From Adineta ricciae (Eukaryota; Rotifera; Eurotatoria; Adinetida; Adinetidae), in assembly GCA_905250025.1 (NCBI GenBank), contig CAJNOJ010000112.1, positions 186,001-250,000 of the forward strand: a stretch of DNA of 64,000 bases. The letters are read 5' to 3'. The notes beneath the pieces were generated by a model. It did not search any database, was not told where the DNA came from, and saw only the letters and a list, made by a program, of their open reading frames with translations. The position numbers and the translations under genes are program-made. Shown piece after piece: positions 1 through 15,044 of this stretch. Numbering within the stretch: position 1 is the first letter of the stretch; each line of letters opens with the position of its first letter.

Positions 1-3000
1 ATTGACGCTCGCCAGCATTTCAAGAAAATAACCGAACGCGTGCGACAACTTATGCATTTCATTTGTCGAATGTTCAAATACGAGACCGATTCAATGACAA
101 ACATTTCAAATGAGATAGTCAATTTGTTAAATCTCATTATTGAGTTGACTCGCCATCATTTTCTACATTTCGAGGAAATCTGTCAAGATTTGCCAGTCGG
201 CGAAGACTGGGAATCTATCAGAGATCAATTATTCGAACTTTCCGATATTCATAGCCATATGATTAAATTATCAAAAAACGATGCAATTTATTCGTTCGTT
301 AGTTTCTATTGTTCTTTAATTAAAATCGCTATCAATTCACTAGACAATTCTTTAAGAAATTGTGCTCAATATGGCCGGCTTCTTCGATCGAAACAAATTC
401 AAGTGTACTTGAAAGATCAAAAGAAAAGTCTTTTCTGTAATTTAAATATTTGGATTCGTGAGCAAAGTCAAGCATTTTTACAAGCCGTACGCGCGGGAAA
501 AGATGAAAATGAAATTATTCAACGAAGCGTGAATATTAGTAATCATATTGATCAGGAAATGACAAAAATAAGAGATTTTGTGGGCAATCAAACTGAACAT
601 GATTACATGAAACGTTCATTGTACGAATTTCAGCAATTTATTTCAAATCTTCTTGCTATTGGCTATCGCCATGTACAACTTCAACGAGGAATAAATGATG
701 ATTCAATTGAACAAGTATTCACATCTATTTCCATTCGATACAATATCGATTTGCCCAAAACAGAAGAGAAACTTCTTCCATTACTTACACAATATGAAAA
801 TCAATTAGAAACGTACAGTGATTCATTACTCTATCAAGTTCAACATATGATATTTCAATTTAATTCGAATGTTTTTGCACTTGTTAACTTACTCGAACGT
901 TCCATAGAAAACGTCATTGACTTTAATATTCTTTCAGCTTATATCATTACGAATTTATGGCGTGCATTGAATGATCTATTTGTTCGAATCGAACAAAATG
1001 TGACGAATGATGAATATATTGTTATACAGGACTTATGCAAAGATTTTCATAATATGTCACAAAGCAGCGAACAGCTCAATGACGAGTGTTTATTTTTACA
1101 AGACCGAAAGACATTGATTTCCAATTTATGTATTCATATGGAGCAATTAACTGGTTTATTGAAAAAGACACGACCAAAGATGGAAGGTTGGTTATTACAA
1201 ATAATGGAACATTGGCGAGGTGCTGTGAAAGAAATTCTTCAAGGTCTTATTCAATCGAATAATTTTCTTATACAAACACGTTTAGAAGAAAGTCGACGAA
1301 ATACGAAGATGATCAATTCATCATCTGATATCGATAGAGAAACATCAAACTTTTTTCTTGCTGATATCGACGAGGTTCTCTTAAGGAAAGATTCAATTCT
1401 CGGTGATAATGAGAATCAAACAAATAAGCTAGAGAAAATGCAACGTATTCAAGTGTTTGTTCAAGTCCTTATCGGCAGTCTTGACAACTTTGAAAAAATT
1501 GTTGAGAAAATCTCTTTAGAATCATTAAATAACAGTCTCTTCGAGTCATACGTCGACATATTTACGTCGATATTTAAATCTAGCAAAGAAATATTATTTA
1601 CAAAGCCGTCACTAGAACAATTATTACAATCGGATATCCAAAATATTGATGGAACATTTCATATTCTCGATGATATTCGCTGCTTTGATCAGCGTGTTTT
1701 TCGTTCTCAATTAGTGCAACTAAATTTATCACTTGATAAATCAATACCGAGTCTTGTCATAAAAGATGCTGAAAAAATTCTGGGTCAAGCTATTAAATAT
1801 GAATATGATTGGTGGACAGCTATACATATACTTCTCAGTAATCGAGATCGCCAACGACACCCAAGGAGTACTGTTGTCATCTGTAATACTTTTCAGAAGT
1901 TGATAGATGCAATTTGGAAAGATATGTTTAAACAGCAAAATTCTAATGATCAAATATGTACTATACCATCACAAGACAATCTGAAGTATTTGATGAATTT
2001 GCATCATACATTGGGCAATCATTTAATACTAAAGTCGCCGTATACGACTATGTTCGATGAAGTAAAAGATCTTTTTCAACTCACAATATCTGTTTCAGAA
2101 CAACGTTCAAATACACACGGAATGAGGATTATACTAGAATTTGATACAGATGGCCAGTCTTCTGTATCAATTTCATTTCCATTGGCGGAACAAGTAACTG
2201 AAAAACAACTATCCATTAGTGCACAGGTGCGTACTGTGATTGTTACATCGAATAGTCATCCACTTTTCCAGCCCGATCGTGGTGATTGGTCAACGTTAAG
2301 GAATGGCAACGCATGGCGTCTTTGGAATGGTCTACAAATCTGTTTTACAAAATTGTCTCATGAACAAGAAACGCTGTATATTGCTAAACGCCTATCATCA
2401 TCACCATGTAATACTATATCTCCGTTAGTAGAACAATCTGATATTCTTACACTGCTTGTCGACTTCGAAAACCAACTTAAAAAACGTATGGAATACAAGA
2501 AAGATTTGACAGATATAAAAGAATCAAGACATGCTGAGTGGATGAATGAAACTTCTTCATTAATTAGGACAATTGTGTCGGAAAACAATCATTCTATAGT
2601 CGTTGAGTTCGAGAATTTATCGAAGGTCGAATATATATATGAAATCGCTCGCAAGCTGCCAAGCACAAACTTGCTGATAAAAAACTTGCACGGCCTTAAA
2701 AACCTTGCATCAGAAACTTTACCAGATTTAGAACTAGCTACCGAGCACACAAAATCGATCAAATCTATTCGCAATGAGGAAATGACTGATGCACATGTCC
2801 GAATGTGCCATTTAACTGGAGAAGTTCTCGGCTACATCGATTCATATATTTCCCAATTGTGTAATGTGAGAGCACAAATGGTATTATCTTATGCTGTGGC
2901 AAGCAAAGTTACGGAGAAAGCACATCATAATATTTATTTCGATGAGATGCTTGCTGAATGTGAGCAACTCTACGAGATTCTTCAAGACAATAACAAAAAT

Positions 3001-6000
3001 AACCAAATTATCGCCGATTGTAAACGAAAAACAGAGGAAGCTAAAAGAATATTTCAAGGAATTTCACAAACAACTAACAAATATTCAAATCTCGACGTAT
3101 TGTTGAATGATGATAATTTTATTATCGAAGACAATGTCACAGAATGTTTTGCTGAATCAAAATCAGGACCAAATGCTCATATATGGTTTGATAAAATTGT
3201 CCACGGCAATGAATTACAAACGATGCAATGTGAACCAAAGGAAATTCTGCTCGATTTCGGTATTACTGTAAACGGTACTCATCAAAATATCATTCAATAC
3301 CTTATTATACACAATCAATCAGTAAGCGAAATGCAAGTAAAGATTGAAAGGCAAACAGATGTTGATATAAGAAAGTCAGCATTCAATTTCCATACAAAGG
3401 TGTCTGTGCGTGTACCAGGTAGAGAAACCCGAGAAATTGGTATACAATTCAAATCTCCAAGCTTTGTCGGATCTTTTAATGAGAATTGGCGGATTAGTAT
3501 TAATGATAACACAATGGAAAATGTAATTCATTTACATGCGGAAGTTGTCGAAGCTGATCTGGAAGTAGAACCGATAGAAGTCGATTTTGGAAGTGTTTTA
3601 TGTGAAAGCGAAGTGTTGGAACGAAATATTCAACTTAAAAATATTTTACCAAAACAAATACATGTTAAAGGAGAGATAAAAATATCTACTCCAAAAGTTG
3701 CTGCGTTGAATTTGCCGATAGAAAATTTCTTTATTTCTCCAAATGCGACATATGATTTATTGATGAAATTCAATACATTTAATATTGAAGGAGCTTTTCT
3801 TGCAAATGTTTATCTGTCTATTGGTTTAACAAAAACTCGAAAGATAATCCGTGTAACTGCTGACACCCGACATCCACAACTATCAATTTCTAATGCGAAT
3901 CGTACTATTATTGACAACAGTAATCAATTAGGAAAACTCACATTGAATGATTTTTATCGCGGTGAAATACGTGACGAAATTCTTGAGTTCAAAAACATTG
4001 GTCAAGTTGATTATTCTCTTCAACTTTCATCCGATGATTTAATACTTGAATCGAATAATTTTCGATTGGAGAAGGATTCAAAACAACAGACAAAAGTGAA
4101 AATATCTATGCCACAGAACCAACGAAATCAAATTTTCAAACTTCAAGTTCGTGTCTTGCGATCAAATCGCCTCCCTATAATTATTCAGTTTGATTGTAAA
4201 TCAACAGCTGCATGTCTCAGCAAACCAAATCCAATCCGCCCTCCTCTTGATATTGTCAATGCCGAGAGACATAAATATTGGGATGAATGTCAACAATGTT
4301 TGAAACCAATTAAGACCCCATTAAAACTCCATAATGCTGGTATGGCTTCAGCAGTGATCTCTGAATTCAATATTATCTTCTCTAGCATTACCCGATGGTC
4401 TCCGCTTGCGCTTGATTTAAAAGTAGAACCTGATCGCCTAACCGTTCCACCCGAATCACACGAAACAGTTCAAATTGTCTATCAGCCTCAAGATTTACGT
4501 GATCTTAATTGTCTCGTCTCGATCAAAAGTAATTGTGATCCGAACATCAACGAAACCCCTTATCAATTGGAAGTGAGAATGCCGGAACTTTCTATTAGGC
4601 CAAGTTCAGTAATTGACTGTGGAGTAGTTCGAAGTGGCACAAATGAAAAAAAAAACTTATTATACATAGGAAATACGGGCAAAGAGAATCTAACTTTCAC
4701 TGTGAATTCATCTACTTGCTTACCATATGTCAACAGTATTTCTCTTCCAGATTCAACAACATCTTCAGGAGAAATGCCCATATTTATTCGTCCAGATAAA
4801 CAATGCACACTTCCGATTCAGATTGAATGTGCCAATATTGAACAGAGCAATGATTATATTGAACTCGGTCATATTGATATCGAGAGTTCAAACGATCTGG
4901 TAATGTCAATCGATGGTAAACTTTCCAATCGAATAATTCGAGTTTTTATATATGGAAGAACCGATGATCTTCACTATTCCTATATTTCCAATAAGAAACA
5001 GAGTGGTTCTGCTTGGGAAAATCTTCAATTAATACCTTCGAAATGGTTTAATACTTTTTACACGAATAATCAAACAGATCTTTCCTATTCAGCTTTGATA
5101 AGTCTGGCTGTGGTCGCATTTGCCTGTCAAAGTCCTGCTGCAACATTGCCAACGACTCATGACGAATGGGTCAAATTCGGTAGTACACTAATCCAGTCGT
5201 CTGAAAACAAAAATGTTTTTTTTGAAGATTTTTCCAATCGCCAACGAAGCAAAGCACTTATAAAAACACTGAATTCAACATTGAGAAAATCTATCAAAGA
5301 CCGTCATTATATCTTTTTCGATCATTCAGTTCAATTGAATAATTCATTTACTCAAAACTATTTTCTTCGATTGCAACTCATCCAAACACTTAATAGCGCT
5401 CAGAACATCGATGAACAATATACGATGCAATCATACATTATCCCAGCTTGGAATATCTACGAAAGGTCTTCAAATGATGATCCATGTCGAGAAGTATTGC
5501 AATTCATTTATGAATGCATAGGAAAAGATCCGCTAATGCCTAAGACAGTGAAAACTTTTATGAATTATGTCAAACAATTGGTGGAGAATACAATAGATGT
5601 CAACATAATTGAACAACTTACTATTGAAAATGTTTCTTCACAATTAGATATTTATGATTTATTGATTTCAAATGCATCAACTATTAAATGGTTAGTAACA
5701 TATTCATTTTTATCGAGATCAATTACAACTCTTCCTATCGCTTTAATTGGACAAGATTATGAAGCATTAATTAGTTATTCTCGAGAGTTATATGTTCAAT
5801 ATTCATCTCGTGAGCAAGTCTTCTTGAATTTTATTATTCGAGCTAATGAAAAATGGTCAAACTTTTCTCCATCTGATCGGCAAACACTTTTCACAGAATT
5901 AACATTCGACTCGTTTCCTTTGAATGAAATTTTCTCGGTTGAATCATCTGAGCAACAAACATGCTTAAAAAAATATTTCCACTCAGCTCAAATTCTCTTC

Positions 6001-9000
6001 AATCGTTTCACATGTACCGATGAATTCATAACTATCAACAATACATTCAAGGAAGGTGATCTAGAGATAATACCGTATTTAAAAAATACATTACATATCG
6101 CTGAAAAAGAATATTTTCAACTTGGAAGCGACATTCGTCTTTTCAGAAACCGTTCGATTACATCCAAAGATCAAATTAATAAAATCGCAAAGGAGTTTCT
6201 CAATATCGTCAAACAATTAGTTCAACTTGACCAGAATCAATGGGTACAAATTGAATCCTGTCTATCTTTTATTTGGGAATTGATATGGCAATATGATCGG
6301 GAAACCACTTTAGTCGCAGATATTGCTATCACTTTAATGATGCTAAACGAGAATTTCGATTCAACAAATGGAAATTGGTCGAGTTTACGTTCTGTTTATA
6401 CACAGTTTTTGAATGGTCCTAAGTCTTGTCAGACTGTAGTTCGTTATTTGAAACAAGTCAGTTTAATGAACCATAGTCAACCGTCTTCTATATCAATCAC
6501 AGACAAAGTATCGAATCTTATTACAGAGCTGACAGTAGGAGAATCTGAAGAGAGTATTTTTCGATGTGGCTATGAACTCGGATTACTTACTATGTCAGAC
6601 GATGATCGCAACACACTGAATAGTAGATTATCTACTGTAGAAGCTTTATTATCTAATTTAAATAATGAAAACCATTCGATGAAACTAGCTATGCTAAAAA
6701 CTGTTCAATTTCACGTTTCCGATAATCTTAAAAATTTTATTCAAGCATACATTACACTTGTTGATATCAATAGTTTGTTTACTAATACAAACCACCAAAA
6801 TCGAATTGAAAAATTTGATAAAATCACTGCATCATGGCTACTCTTGAGTAAAGACAAATCTGTTATTACAAAAGACATATTTAACGCGATTTCGTCTTTA
6901 TTAACATCATTCTATGGCTTACTTACTACTAAAGAAAATCGATTCAAACAGCATATCTGTATGACAACATTCACTGTGGCTCTCGGTCGACTTGCCTACT
7001 TGAGATTAAACAGTCGTTTCTCTCGGCGGGAAGATGAATCAACACAATGCCAAAATCAACGTATTCTTCACGTTATTCAAGCACACGTATCAAAACAAAT
7101 TCAATCTAAACAACAACAATCAGAAAAAGCCGATACTAATTCTTCTGCAGAACCATCATTGCCTACATTAGAAGTACCTTCTTCTTCGCCGCAATTGAAT
7201 ACTAATATTTTAAGACCTACATCGTATTCTACGATGACACTGGAAAGTATGTTGAAATCTGTAAAAGATTTCTTAAATGAACGGCAAATGCAAAGCGTTG
7301 CTTTTGATACATCTCAATCAATATGTTCAATTCTAAATCTTGCTTTTTCTCAACAAAGAGAAAGTGATCAATGGTTAATGCAATTTACAACTTTCAATAT
7401 TCTTCTTCGTAATATGTCAGACATAGATGATCAAAGCGTAGGACAACATCTTCTACTACATGGTTTTAAACTTTTACGTATATTTCATATTATACAACGT
7501 GTTTTAGAATCCGTATGTTCATCGAAAAATCTTCACTTTCTTTTGTTAAATATTAATCGTCTCGAACAATCGTTTCTTTTGCTTGCATTAAAAAATTATC
7601 CGAAAATTCGCAAAAGTTTACGCTTACTTGGAATTAATATTACCCAAGTACAAACAAAACCGAAAATTTCTTTATCAGATCGTCTGTCTCGTCAAATACC
7701 ATTACCATTCGATTCTCAAGATAATGAACCTACTAGATCATCATCACCTAATTTACGAAGAAGCAACACAATCACTGAAGAGAATTGGCATAATGCAATG
7801 AAGCATATCAAACCTACAAAATCTCCGAAAGCTAAACGAAATGAAGCGACACATGAAATATTTATTCGAGAAAATATAGAAAGTTTAGTACAAAAATTAT
7901 CCGCTGATGTTCTATCGAAAGAATTAGTTCGTCTTAATGTACCATTAGCAAACAGTATTGATCCCCGAAATATGAGTGTACAATCATCCGCAGATGATAC
8001 AAACGGAAATATTATCTTTAATTCCGATCAAAGTATCTTACAAGCGCATGTCAAAGCCCATCCGGATCTTATTGGACTATATGACAAAGCAGGAACAACA
8101 CTATTAATTCCTTCATCGTCAAATATTTCAACTGTGAAACGAACAGGTGAATTGGAAACTTCTGATAGTTATAAGAAAAATGAATTGACTTACGAAGTAT
8201 TCATTAAAATGGAAGTTTTTTCGCGATTGATAGCAAAATTTTTAGATGCATTTCAAAGTGAATGGGAAAATTTATTGAAAAATGAGAACAGAATTCAACA
8301 TATAGACATTCGATGGTGTATCATGATTGACAATTCTGGTACAATGAGCATCTACCGAGATATTATCTATCAAATTTTAATTGTCCTTATGGAAGTTTTA
8401 CGCAAAATGGAATTCAAATTTGCTGTTGCAAGATTTGGCGGTAAAGAACATCAAGTAATTCTCAAAGCTATGGATACATTATTTACAAATAACAGTGGGC
8501 AATATATACTCGAATCACTTACATTTAAAGAAGGTACATTTCCTGCTACTAGTCTTAAACAAATTGTTGAAGATAAGGAAGTATTCTGTACACCAACGGC
8601 TAGTCCAAATCAGCAACGACTAGTTCTTATGATCACTGACGGATTAACACAAGAACGTGATGCGGGAAATTATTCAGCGATTCTTAATCAACACTCAATC
8701 AATTTAGGTGTTTTATTTATTGAATTAAATCAACAATCATCAAGTCAACTTTTACTTGATAGTTTGCCAGGGGTTTCTTTTAATACTATCAAATCTAATG
8801 ATCTCGATAAATTATCAGACAGTTTAGAGGAGTTTATGATTAATATGCTAACCTCATGTACACCAGGGGATAGCGAAGCGTACTATTCAATACCTAAATC
8901 AATAATTGAAATTAAAATACCTCGTAGTGAAGCAAATTTAAGCTCAGATATTTCATGGCATTCTATAGGTGAGAAGAGTAAACAAGAACAAAAATATAAT

Positions 9001-11459
9001 CTGGATGAACTATCGAAATTTTCAATTAGTAATTCAAACGCATCGATTCCTAATCTGACCTATACCAAACAAGAGTTAGATAATTATCTATTTCAATCAA
9101 CAGATCGTACGAAATATTTTCAAGCTATTGAACAACTTCGTGAATATTACCGTTATTATTCTCATCGTATACAGCAATCCAAACATATGCAAAATGCAAT
9201 GAATTGGTGGAATAAAGAAGAAAACAGTCGAGCAAATCTAATCGATGAATTGACAATCGTTTTAGGTGATCTCATCTTTCCATTCAATAAGTTTACACGT
9301 CGACGAGCTGCTCTTCGTGGTTCATCATTATACATGCCTGGTTTAATCAAAGCAATGACCAGCGAGTGGACACATAAAAAAATCTTCAGTGCTAAGTGTG
9401 CAGGTGGTAAACGAGATCATGCACTATGTTTTGTATTGGATGTGTCAACATCAATGTTTGGTAGTTTGGCCGAAGGATTAAAAGAGACTCTTATTGTTTT
9501 AATTGGAGCATGTCGACGATTAGAATTAGATCATTTCAGTATAATTGTATTTGGAAAAGATGTTCGATTAATCAAAACAAACGAGCAAATATGGGACGCT
9601 TCAGTTATTTTGACATTGATTGAACAACTTCGTTTCGATATTGATGATGATACAAAAGATGCTGATGCAATTGAAGTAGCTGTTGATTTGTTGACAAACA
9701 CTTCGACGCGTGGTGAAAAGAAAATTTTTCTTTTAACTGATGGTTATGGTCATAGTGGAAAACATTTACCTATGGTTCAACAACGTCTTGAAGACGCTCG
9801 TATCGATCTTCTTGCAATTGCTGTTGGCTTCGACCGAGTTAATCTATCGAATGTGTACAAACGTTATCTCTATTGTTATTTGCCTAAAACGCTACCGCAA
9901 GGTTTGCGTAGTCTCTATGGTCATGAAATTATTTCTCCATTAATCAATTTGAATCGAGAAACGGAAATATCAATCAATCAAAAGAATAACAAATTCAATC
10001 ATCAACAGTTTGTCAACCAATCCAAACTGTTTTTTCAAAATTTTGCCGAAAATAAAAAGTTTGACGGAATGATTAAACGTTTAACTAATGGAAATAATCA
10101 AACACTCGAACAGACAAATACATTGAATATTTCCTTTGACGTTTGCTTTTGTCTAGATTGTACTGGCAGTATGGCTGGTTGGCTACCATTGATCAAAGAT
10201 CAACTAAAGGTCAGTAATTCTTCTGTATAGCTCTTATCCTACTGAATCAATATTTTTCACAGATAATTATACGTGATGTCAAACAGAAAATAAACGAAGA
10301 TTATTCCATGTTAAAGATTTGTTTTCGTTTTGCTATTGTTGGCTACCGCGATGTAACCGATCAGCCACAATTCCAGTCGAAATCATTTACTGATAATGTC
10401 GACGATATTTTAGCATTTCTTGATGAGTTACAAGCAACAGGAGGCGCAGATCTTCCGGAAGATGTTCTGGGTGCTCTTGATCACTGTTTGAACTTAGATG
10501 GATGGAATGAACATGCAAATAACCGTATCATTCTTTTAATTACTGATGCTCCAGGACATGGACGTACATTGAATGATGATCCGAATGATGCTCATCCGGG
10601 TGGTTTCGGTACACAAACAATGGAAATGATCTGTGATAGATTGCAAACGAAAGACAAAGAGACTAATGTGATACTTTGTAGTCTTAATCCCAGGGCAACT
10701 CTTAAAATGGAACAAGCATTTCAATCGTACTTTGAACAAATTGTAAGCGATGGAACTGACAAGGCATTTAGCCCTATCAACTTAGTCGGTTCACCTGAAG
10801 AGAGAACGAATTTACCATATCATTTTATTTTTGTTCTCGATGATTCTGGTTCAATGAAAGATCAACCTTGGAATGAATTATTAGACGCTTATAGAACATT
10901 TTTAACTCAACGCGATAATGATCAAGGTACCACAGATATTGTTTCTGTGGTTCAATTTTCCACGACTGCAGATATTTCTTTCGAATCAAAATCATTATCC
11001 GAAGCAATAGCTTTTCCATTTGTACCCCGTTATGGTGAGACTTATTATTATCATGGTTTAAATCTTGCGAAGGAAATAATTACACGGGATCATACAAATT
11101 CGTCTATAGTCATGGTATTCATGTCCGACGGTGGTGATATGGGAATAGACAAAGGATTTGATCCAAGACCAATAGTGAAAACTCTTTATGACGAATATAA
11201 AGTTCTACGTAGTTTTGTCTGTCATACGGTTGGCTTTGGAACTGAAATGGAGCCAAATAAACCTCATCGGAAATTTCTTGAGAAAATGGCTAAACTCGGA
11301 GGTGGTCGAATGCATTTTGCATCAACGGGCTTGTACTTAAAGCAGGTTTTTGCCGAAATTGCTCAAGAATATTCCAAGGTGACTGATACGCTGGTAAAAA
11401 AGTTCGTTGATACATTAGGTGAAGCCATCACCACAAAAGTACTAATTGATTATCTATGA
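1..11459 (+). CDS. Giant ASH-like/multi-vWA protein, 5' partial
   Basis: The frame is open from base 1, so the true start lies left of the window; about 3,800 residues are visible. One intron (10210-10262, 53 bp, phase 0) joins exon 1..10209 to 10263..11459. The N-terminal third is helical with no recognised domain. The middle (about 3240-4900) has beta-rich segments of ASH/MSP type, with motifs such as LLDFGITV and IDCGVV. Four vWA domains follow, shown by MIDAS-like motifs DNSGTMS (near 8326), DVSTSM (9439), DCTGSM (10156) and DDSGSM (10839). The third vWA is cut by the intron and carries TGGADLPEDV, as in vWA domains of the alpha-kinase vwkA type, but no kinase is visible. No signal peptide can be judged. 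The role is unknown; multiple vWA domains suggest metal-dependent protein binding in a large assembly. An AATAAA lies at 11548. Not secure: whether residues before 3200 hide a divergent known domain. Confidence 0.85.
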
Positions 11460-12623
11460 TTTTTTTATTGAATTTTGTTTTCCTTTATCATATTCGCTTT
11501 ATTGTAAAAGTTTTCTAACCGAGATCATATTATAGTATTTCTCTTGAAATAAACAGTACTGCTTCATTCATAAACACTTGTTTTATTATGAAAGAATTTA
11601 TTTTTCGAACAGAATAACTTTTCTCATACAAGCGAAACGTTTGTAAAAAGCTTCAATTTGATATTCCTTACTCAACTTTCTTTTCTAAGTAGTCATCATT
11701 GTATATTGCCCTCATAATTAACAATTGGTAGATTTAATTGATCATGGATGAAATCAACTTTATATGTTTTAATCATTGGGCAACTATAAGTACGTATATG
11801 TTAATGTCTACATAGGAAAAATCGTGTATTTTTATGTGTTAAGATACATTATGTGAGAATCAGTTCAACTAGTGAAGAAATATGAAAAGTTTCGGACGCT
11901 TTTTGTGTAGAGTTATGTTTGCATACTACTCCTTGAATTTGGTTGTGATGAATGAATACGATAAGAAAAGGAGAAAGAAAAGGTAAGTGGTGAATTTTGT
12001 ACTTTTTTTATTCGTCACTATCGGTCAATTTTAACACAGGTATAACGCAAGTTACAGGAGAGAGAAGAAACATATTATTCATGCTCGCCTCGTAGGATCA
12101 ATACAAACATTCTTTATCCGTTCTTTTCTCTTCTTTTCTTTTCTTTCCAGTGAAAAATAAAGCATTCAAACAATGATATATTCGAAGAAAATGGCAAAGA
12201 GAGATAAAATGTGAAACTTCATTCTGATTAATCGAATGGTTGATGATTTCTATTCACTAAAATCTTAAGTAATAAATTGTCAATGATTAATCTATATGGT
12301 TTCTGTCATTTATCAAAGATACTAATCACAAGTGATGTTTTAATAACACTGTTTTTGTTCTTTTTCCGACTTCCTCGATGTGTCACTCGATTTACGAGTA
12401 TCATAAAGTCAAAGATTTAATACTTCACTTGACTCTTCACTCTATCTGAATCAGAAATCTTATCATAAATCCGCTAACGCTTAAAATTCTGTCTTTCAAT
12501 GAAAAGTAACGAGCGAAACTCAAATACGAAACATCAAATAGCTAATTCCACTTCGTCTCGATCTCAAAGGAAAAAGAGTTGTATTCTACTTTGATAGTTA
12601 TTCTGTCGCTCTAGACTTCTCTA
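11460..12623. other. Intergenic region between vWA and prominin genes
   Basis: No supported gene. It holds the vWA 3' UTR with its poly(A) signal and a CT-rich tract at about 12119-12150. A missing signal-peptide exon of the prominin gene could lie here. A reading frame from ATG 12286 has a hydrophobic core, but I could not join it convincingly to the next exon. Confidence 0.5.
11548..11553 (+). terminator. Poly(A) signal AATAAA of the vWA gene
   Basis: Canonical AATAAA 89 bp after the TGA stop of the giant vWA gene, on the same strand. Confidence 0.6.
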
Positions 12624-15008
12624 ATGGCTCTGAACCTGACATGTTTGAATGTGACTGTCCCATTGCCTATCATACCGATAGGTAATAACTTGACCATATC
12701 TCCTACTCATTCAAATTACGATCCATATGGGAAAGCTATTTCACAATTGATTTCATCTTCGTTGGCACGTTCGACTTTTTCCACGGCGGACATTGAGTCA
12801 ATCTTAAACACGCTAACATCAGATGACACGAATTCACTGAACTTACCTGCTCTGACTAGTATGAAACCAATCAAATCGACCATTATCTATGGAAGTGTTA
12901 CGTTATTTTTATTTCTAATACTTTCATTGGTATTCTACTGTATTTCATGTACCAACTGTTGTCAAGCGAAATCTATTCAAGTAGATACCGAATCGTTCTT
13001 TTTTGAAAAATCGATAACGTTTTATTTGTCTTGAGGACTATTCACGATCAAAACAAAGGAAATGTTCACGACAATGTGTTTCTGTCGTTGTCATCTTGTT
13101 AATTGGACTAATAGTTCTTGGTCAAATGATTTACATCGCATATCATGTCAATAGAACGACCACATTTCTTGATAATTCGATTCAAGAGTTCAATCAAGAG
13201 ATATATCCGAAGGAAATCGGACTTTATTTAGAGCATCTTCTTCAACAATTAAAAATGCTCGATGCATATTCAATGCCAAGTATGTATGATTATCCATAAT
13301 TCAGAATGAACGTTCATCAATCTATAGGCAGTACAATTATCATCGATGCATCTAGATCGATGTTCCTCAAATCGTTCAATAAAATTCTGAAAGAACAGTA
13401 TTTTCTCAATATAATTCAACAAACAATCAGTTCGAATGATATGCACATCGACGAATTAAATACATTAATTGGTCAAGAATCAACGTCTTCGCCAATTGCC
13501 ACGAGTATCGTTGATGAAATTACAAAACAGCATGAAGAAATGGCTGATCAACTTGCAGTACCATTAGCAGAACTCTGTGCTTTTGTTGATGGAAAAGATA
13601 CAGATATTGATGCGATAATTTTAGATTCGTTGTCTCTCGTTCACGAGCAAATAACAAAAATAACTAATATAATAGAAATCGATTTTCTCAACTATATGAA
13701 ACCATGGGAAGATCATGTGTTGCTAAACCAGGAACTTGAAAAACAAATTCGATACTATACTCGGCTTGCAGGAACTATTTTACTGGTGTTGATTATTATA
13801 TTTGGTTTATTTCCAGTTGGTTTATTCACTGTCATCATATTGTATCATTGTCGACAAAGACATTTAGTATCCAAATATCGGTTAGTTGATTAAAGTTGTT
13901 TTCTGGGGTTTTTTTTTGTGAAGAATTATTTTTAGTAGCAGAGATGACGATAGACAAAGTTCAACCAGACGGTCCCAGTCATCAATAGTGCATAGCGACT
14001 TTTCGTCCGAATCCTCGACGAATGGAACAATATGTTGGTTGCGAATCATCTTCATACCAGTAATAATCATCTTAGTAATGATTATTCTTCTTTCAAGTCT
14101 ATTCTACGCTGTCGACCTCTTTGCGCAAGGTGCATGTCGGACAGCTCACGAGGATGACACGTTTCTTATTCCATTTCTTATCGGTAGAAAAATTTTGTTT
14201 CGTTTTGCTGAGTTCAAATCTATTTTTTCCATTTAGATGAATTACTTGGATCGAATTCGAGCGATGTGATGATCCCCGGATTGGATATACAAACAACATT
14301 CCTGAAAATAGTTGATGATTGTCGACATGAAACGCATTTCAGTAGGCATTTCTTCGCTAGTCATCTACGTCGTCTCCATGAAGACGTTAATAAGTCAATG
14401 AATCAATTAAATGATAAAATCGGTCAGCAATTTTACGTTTCAATAGCTGCTATCAATATTCAAGATGATATAAGTCTTCTGAACAACCTTAGCTCATTAT
14501 TCAGTTCAGACAGCATTAGAAATAAAATCGAACAGATCCGTGAAGGTTTCAAAAATTTGCAACAGCAGTTTGAAAATATAACTGCTGCTACTCCTACAAT
14601 ACCACTTGATATTGTTAACCAAACAATTGATAATGTTAGTATTTGTACAAAAGGAAGATGAAATCAATATAAGATTTCTTTATTGTATTTTCAGTTTGAA
14701 GTTTATGTACGAGAGATGATAGAATCAACAATCGATACTTGTCCTCTACCATTGGCTACTATCTACAAAACAGACATATTTGTATGTCATGAATTCGCTG
14801 CAACGATCAACGGACTCTGGTTTAGTTTGTTTCTCTACATGCTTTTTCTTATATTAGGTCTCGCTATCGGTGGTTTATGTGTTTACAAACAACTGTAAGT
14901 CTCTTCTTTTTCGTACATTGAATACTATTCCTTATTGTTAATTGATTTAGACGAGTAACTGCGAATACTGAATCAAGAAATATAGACTTGATGAGATCTC
15001 AATTCTAA
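12624..15008 (+). CDS. Prominin-family five-TM glycoprotein
   Basis: Seven exons rebuilt from GT-AG signals: 12624-12980, 13036-13279, 13328-13880, 13936-14183, 14237-14634, 14695-14894, 14951-15008, giving 685 aa. Prominins (CD133 family) sit in plasma-membrane protrusions and bind cholesterol. The family layout is present: a short extracellular N-terminus, TM1 (about 88-110) followed by a Cys-rich cytosolic loop (CISCTNCC), TM2 (130-150), a large loop, TM3 (352-378), a basic loop, TM4 (417-445), a second large loop starting with GACRTAHEDD, and TM5 (640-665) with a short tail. The segment CHEFAATINGLWFSLF matches the region just before prominin TM5. Exon 2 contains an in-frame TAA that only the 48-bp intron 13280-13327 removes. 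Odd: no signal peptide precedes residue 1, so an upstream exon may be missing, and the protein is shorter than the usual 800-plus aa. Confidence 0.8.
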
Positions 15009-15038
15009 TACAGGATCTTTGTTGAGCAGAATGGTTGA

Positions 15039-15044
15039 AATAAA
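15039..15044 (+). terminator. Poly(A) signal AATAAA of prominin gene
   Basis: AATAAA 31 bp after the TAA stop at 15006-15008. It supports the placement of the short last exon. Confidence 0.55.
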
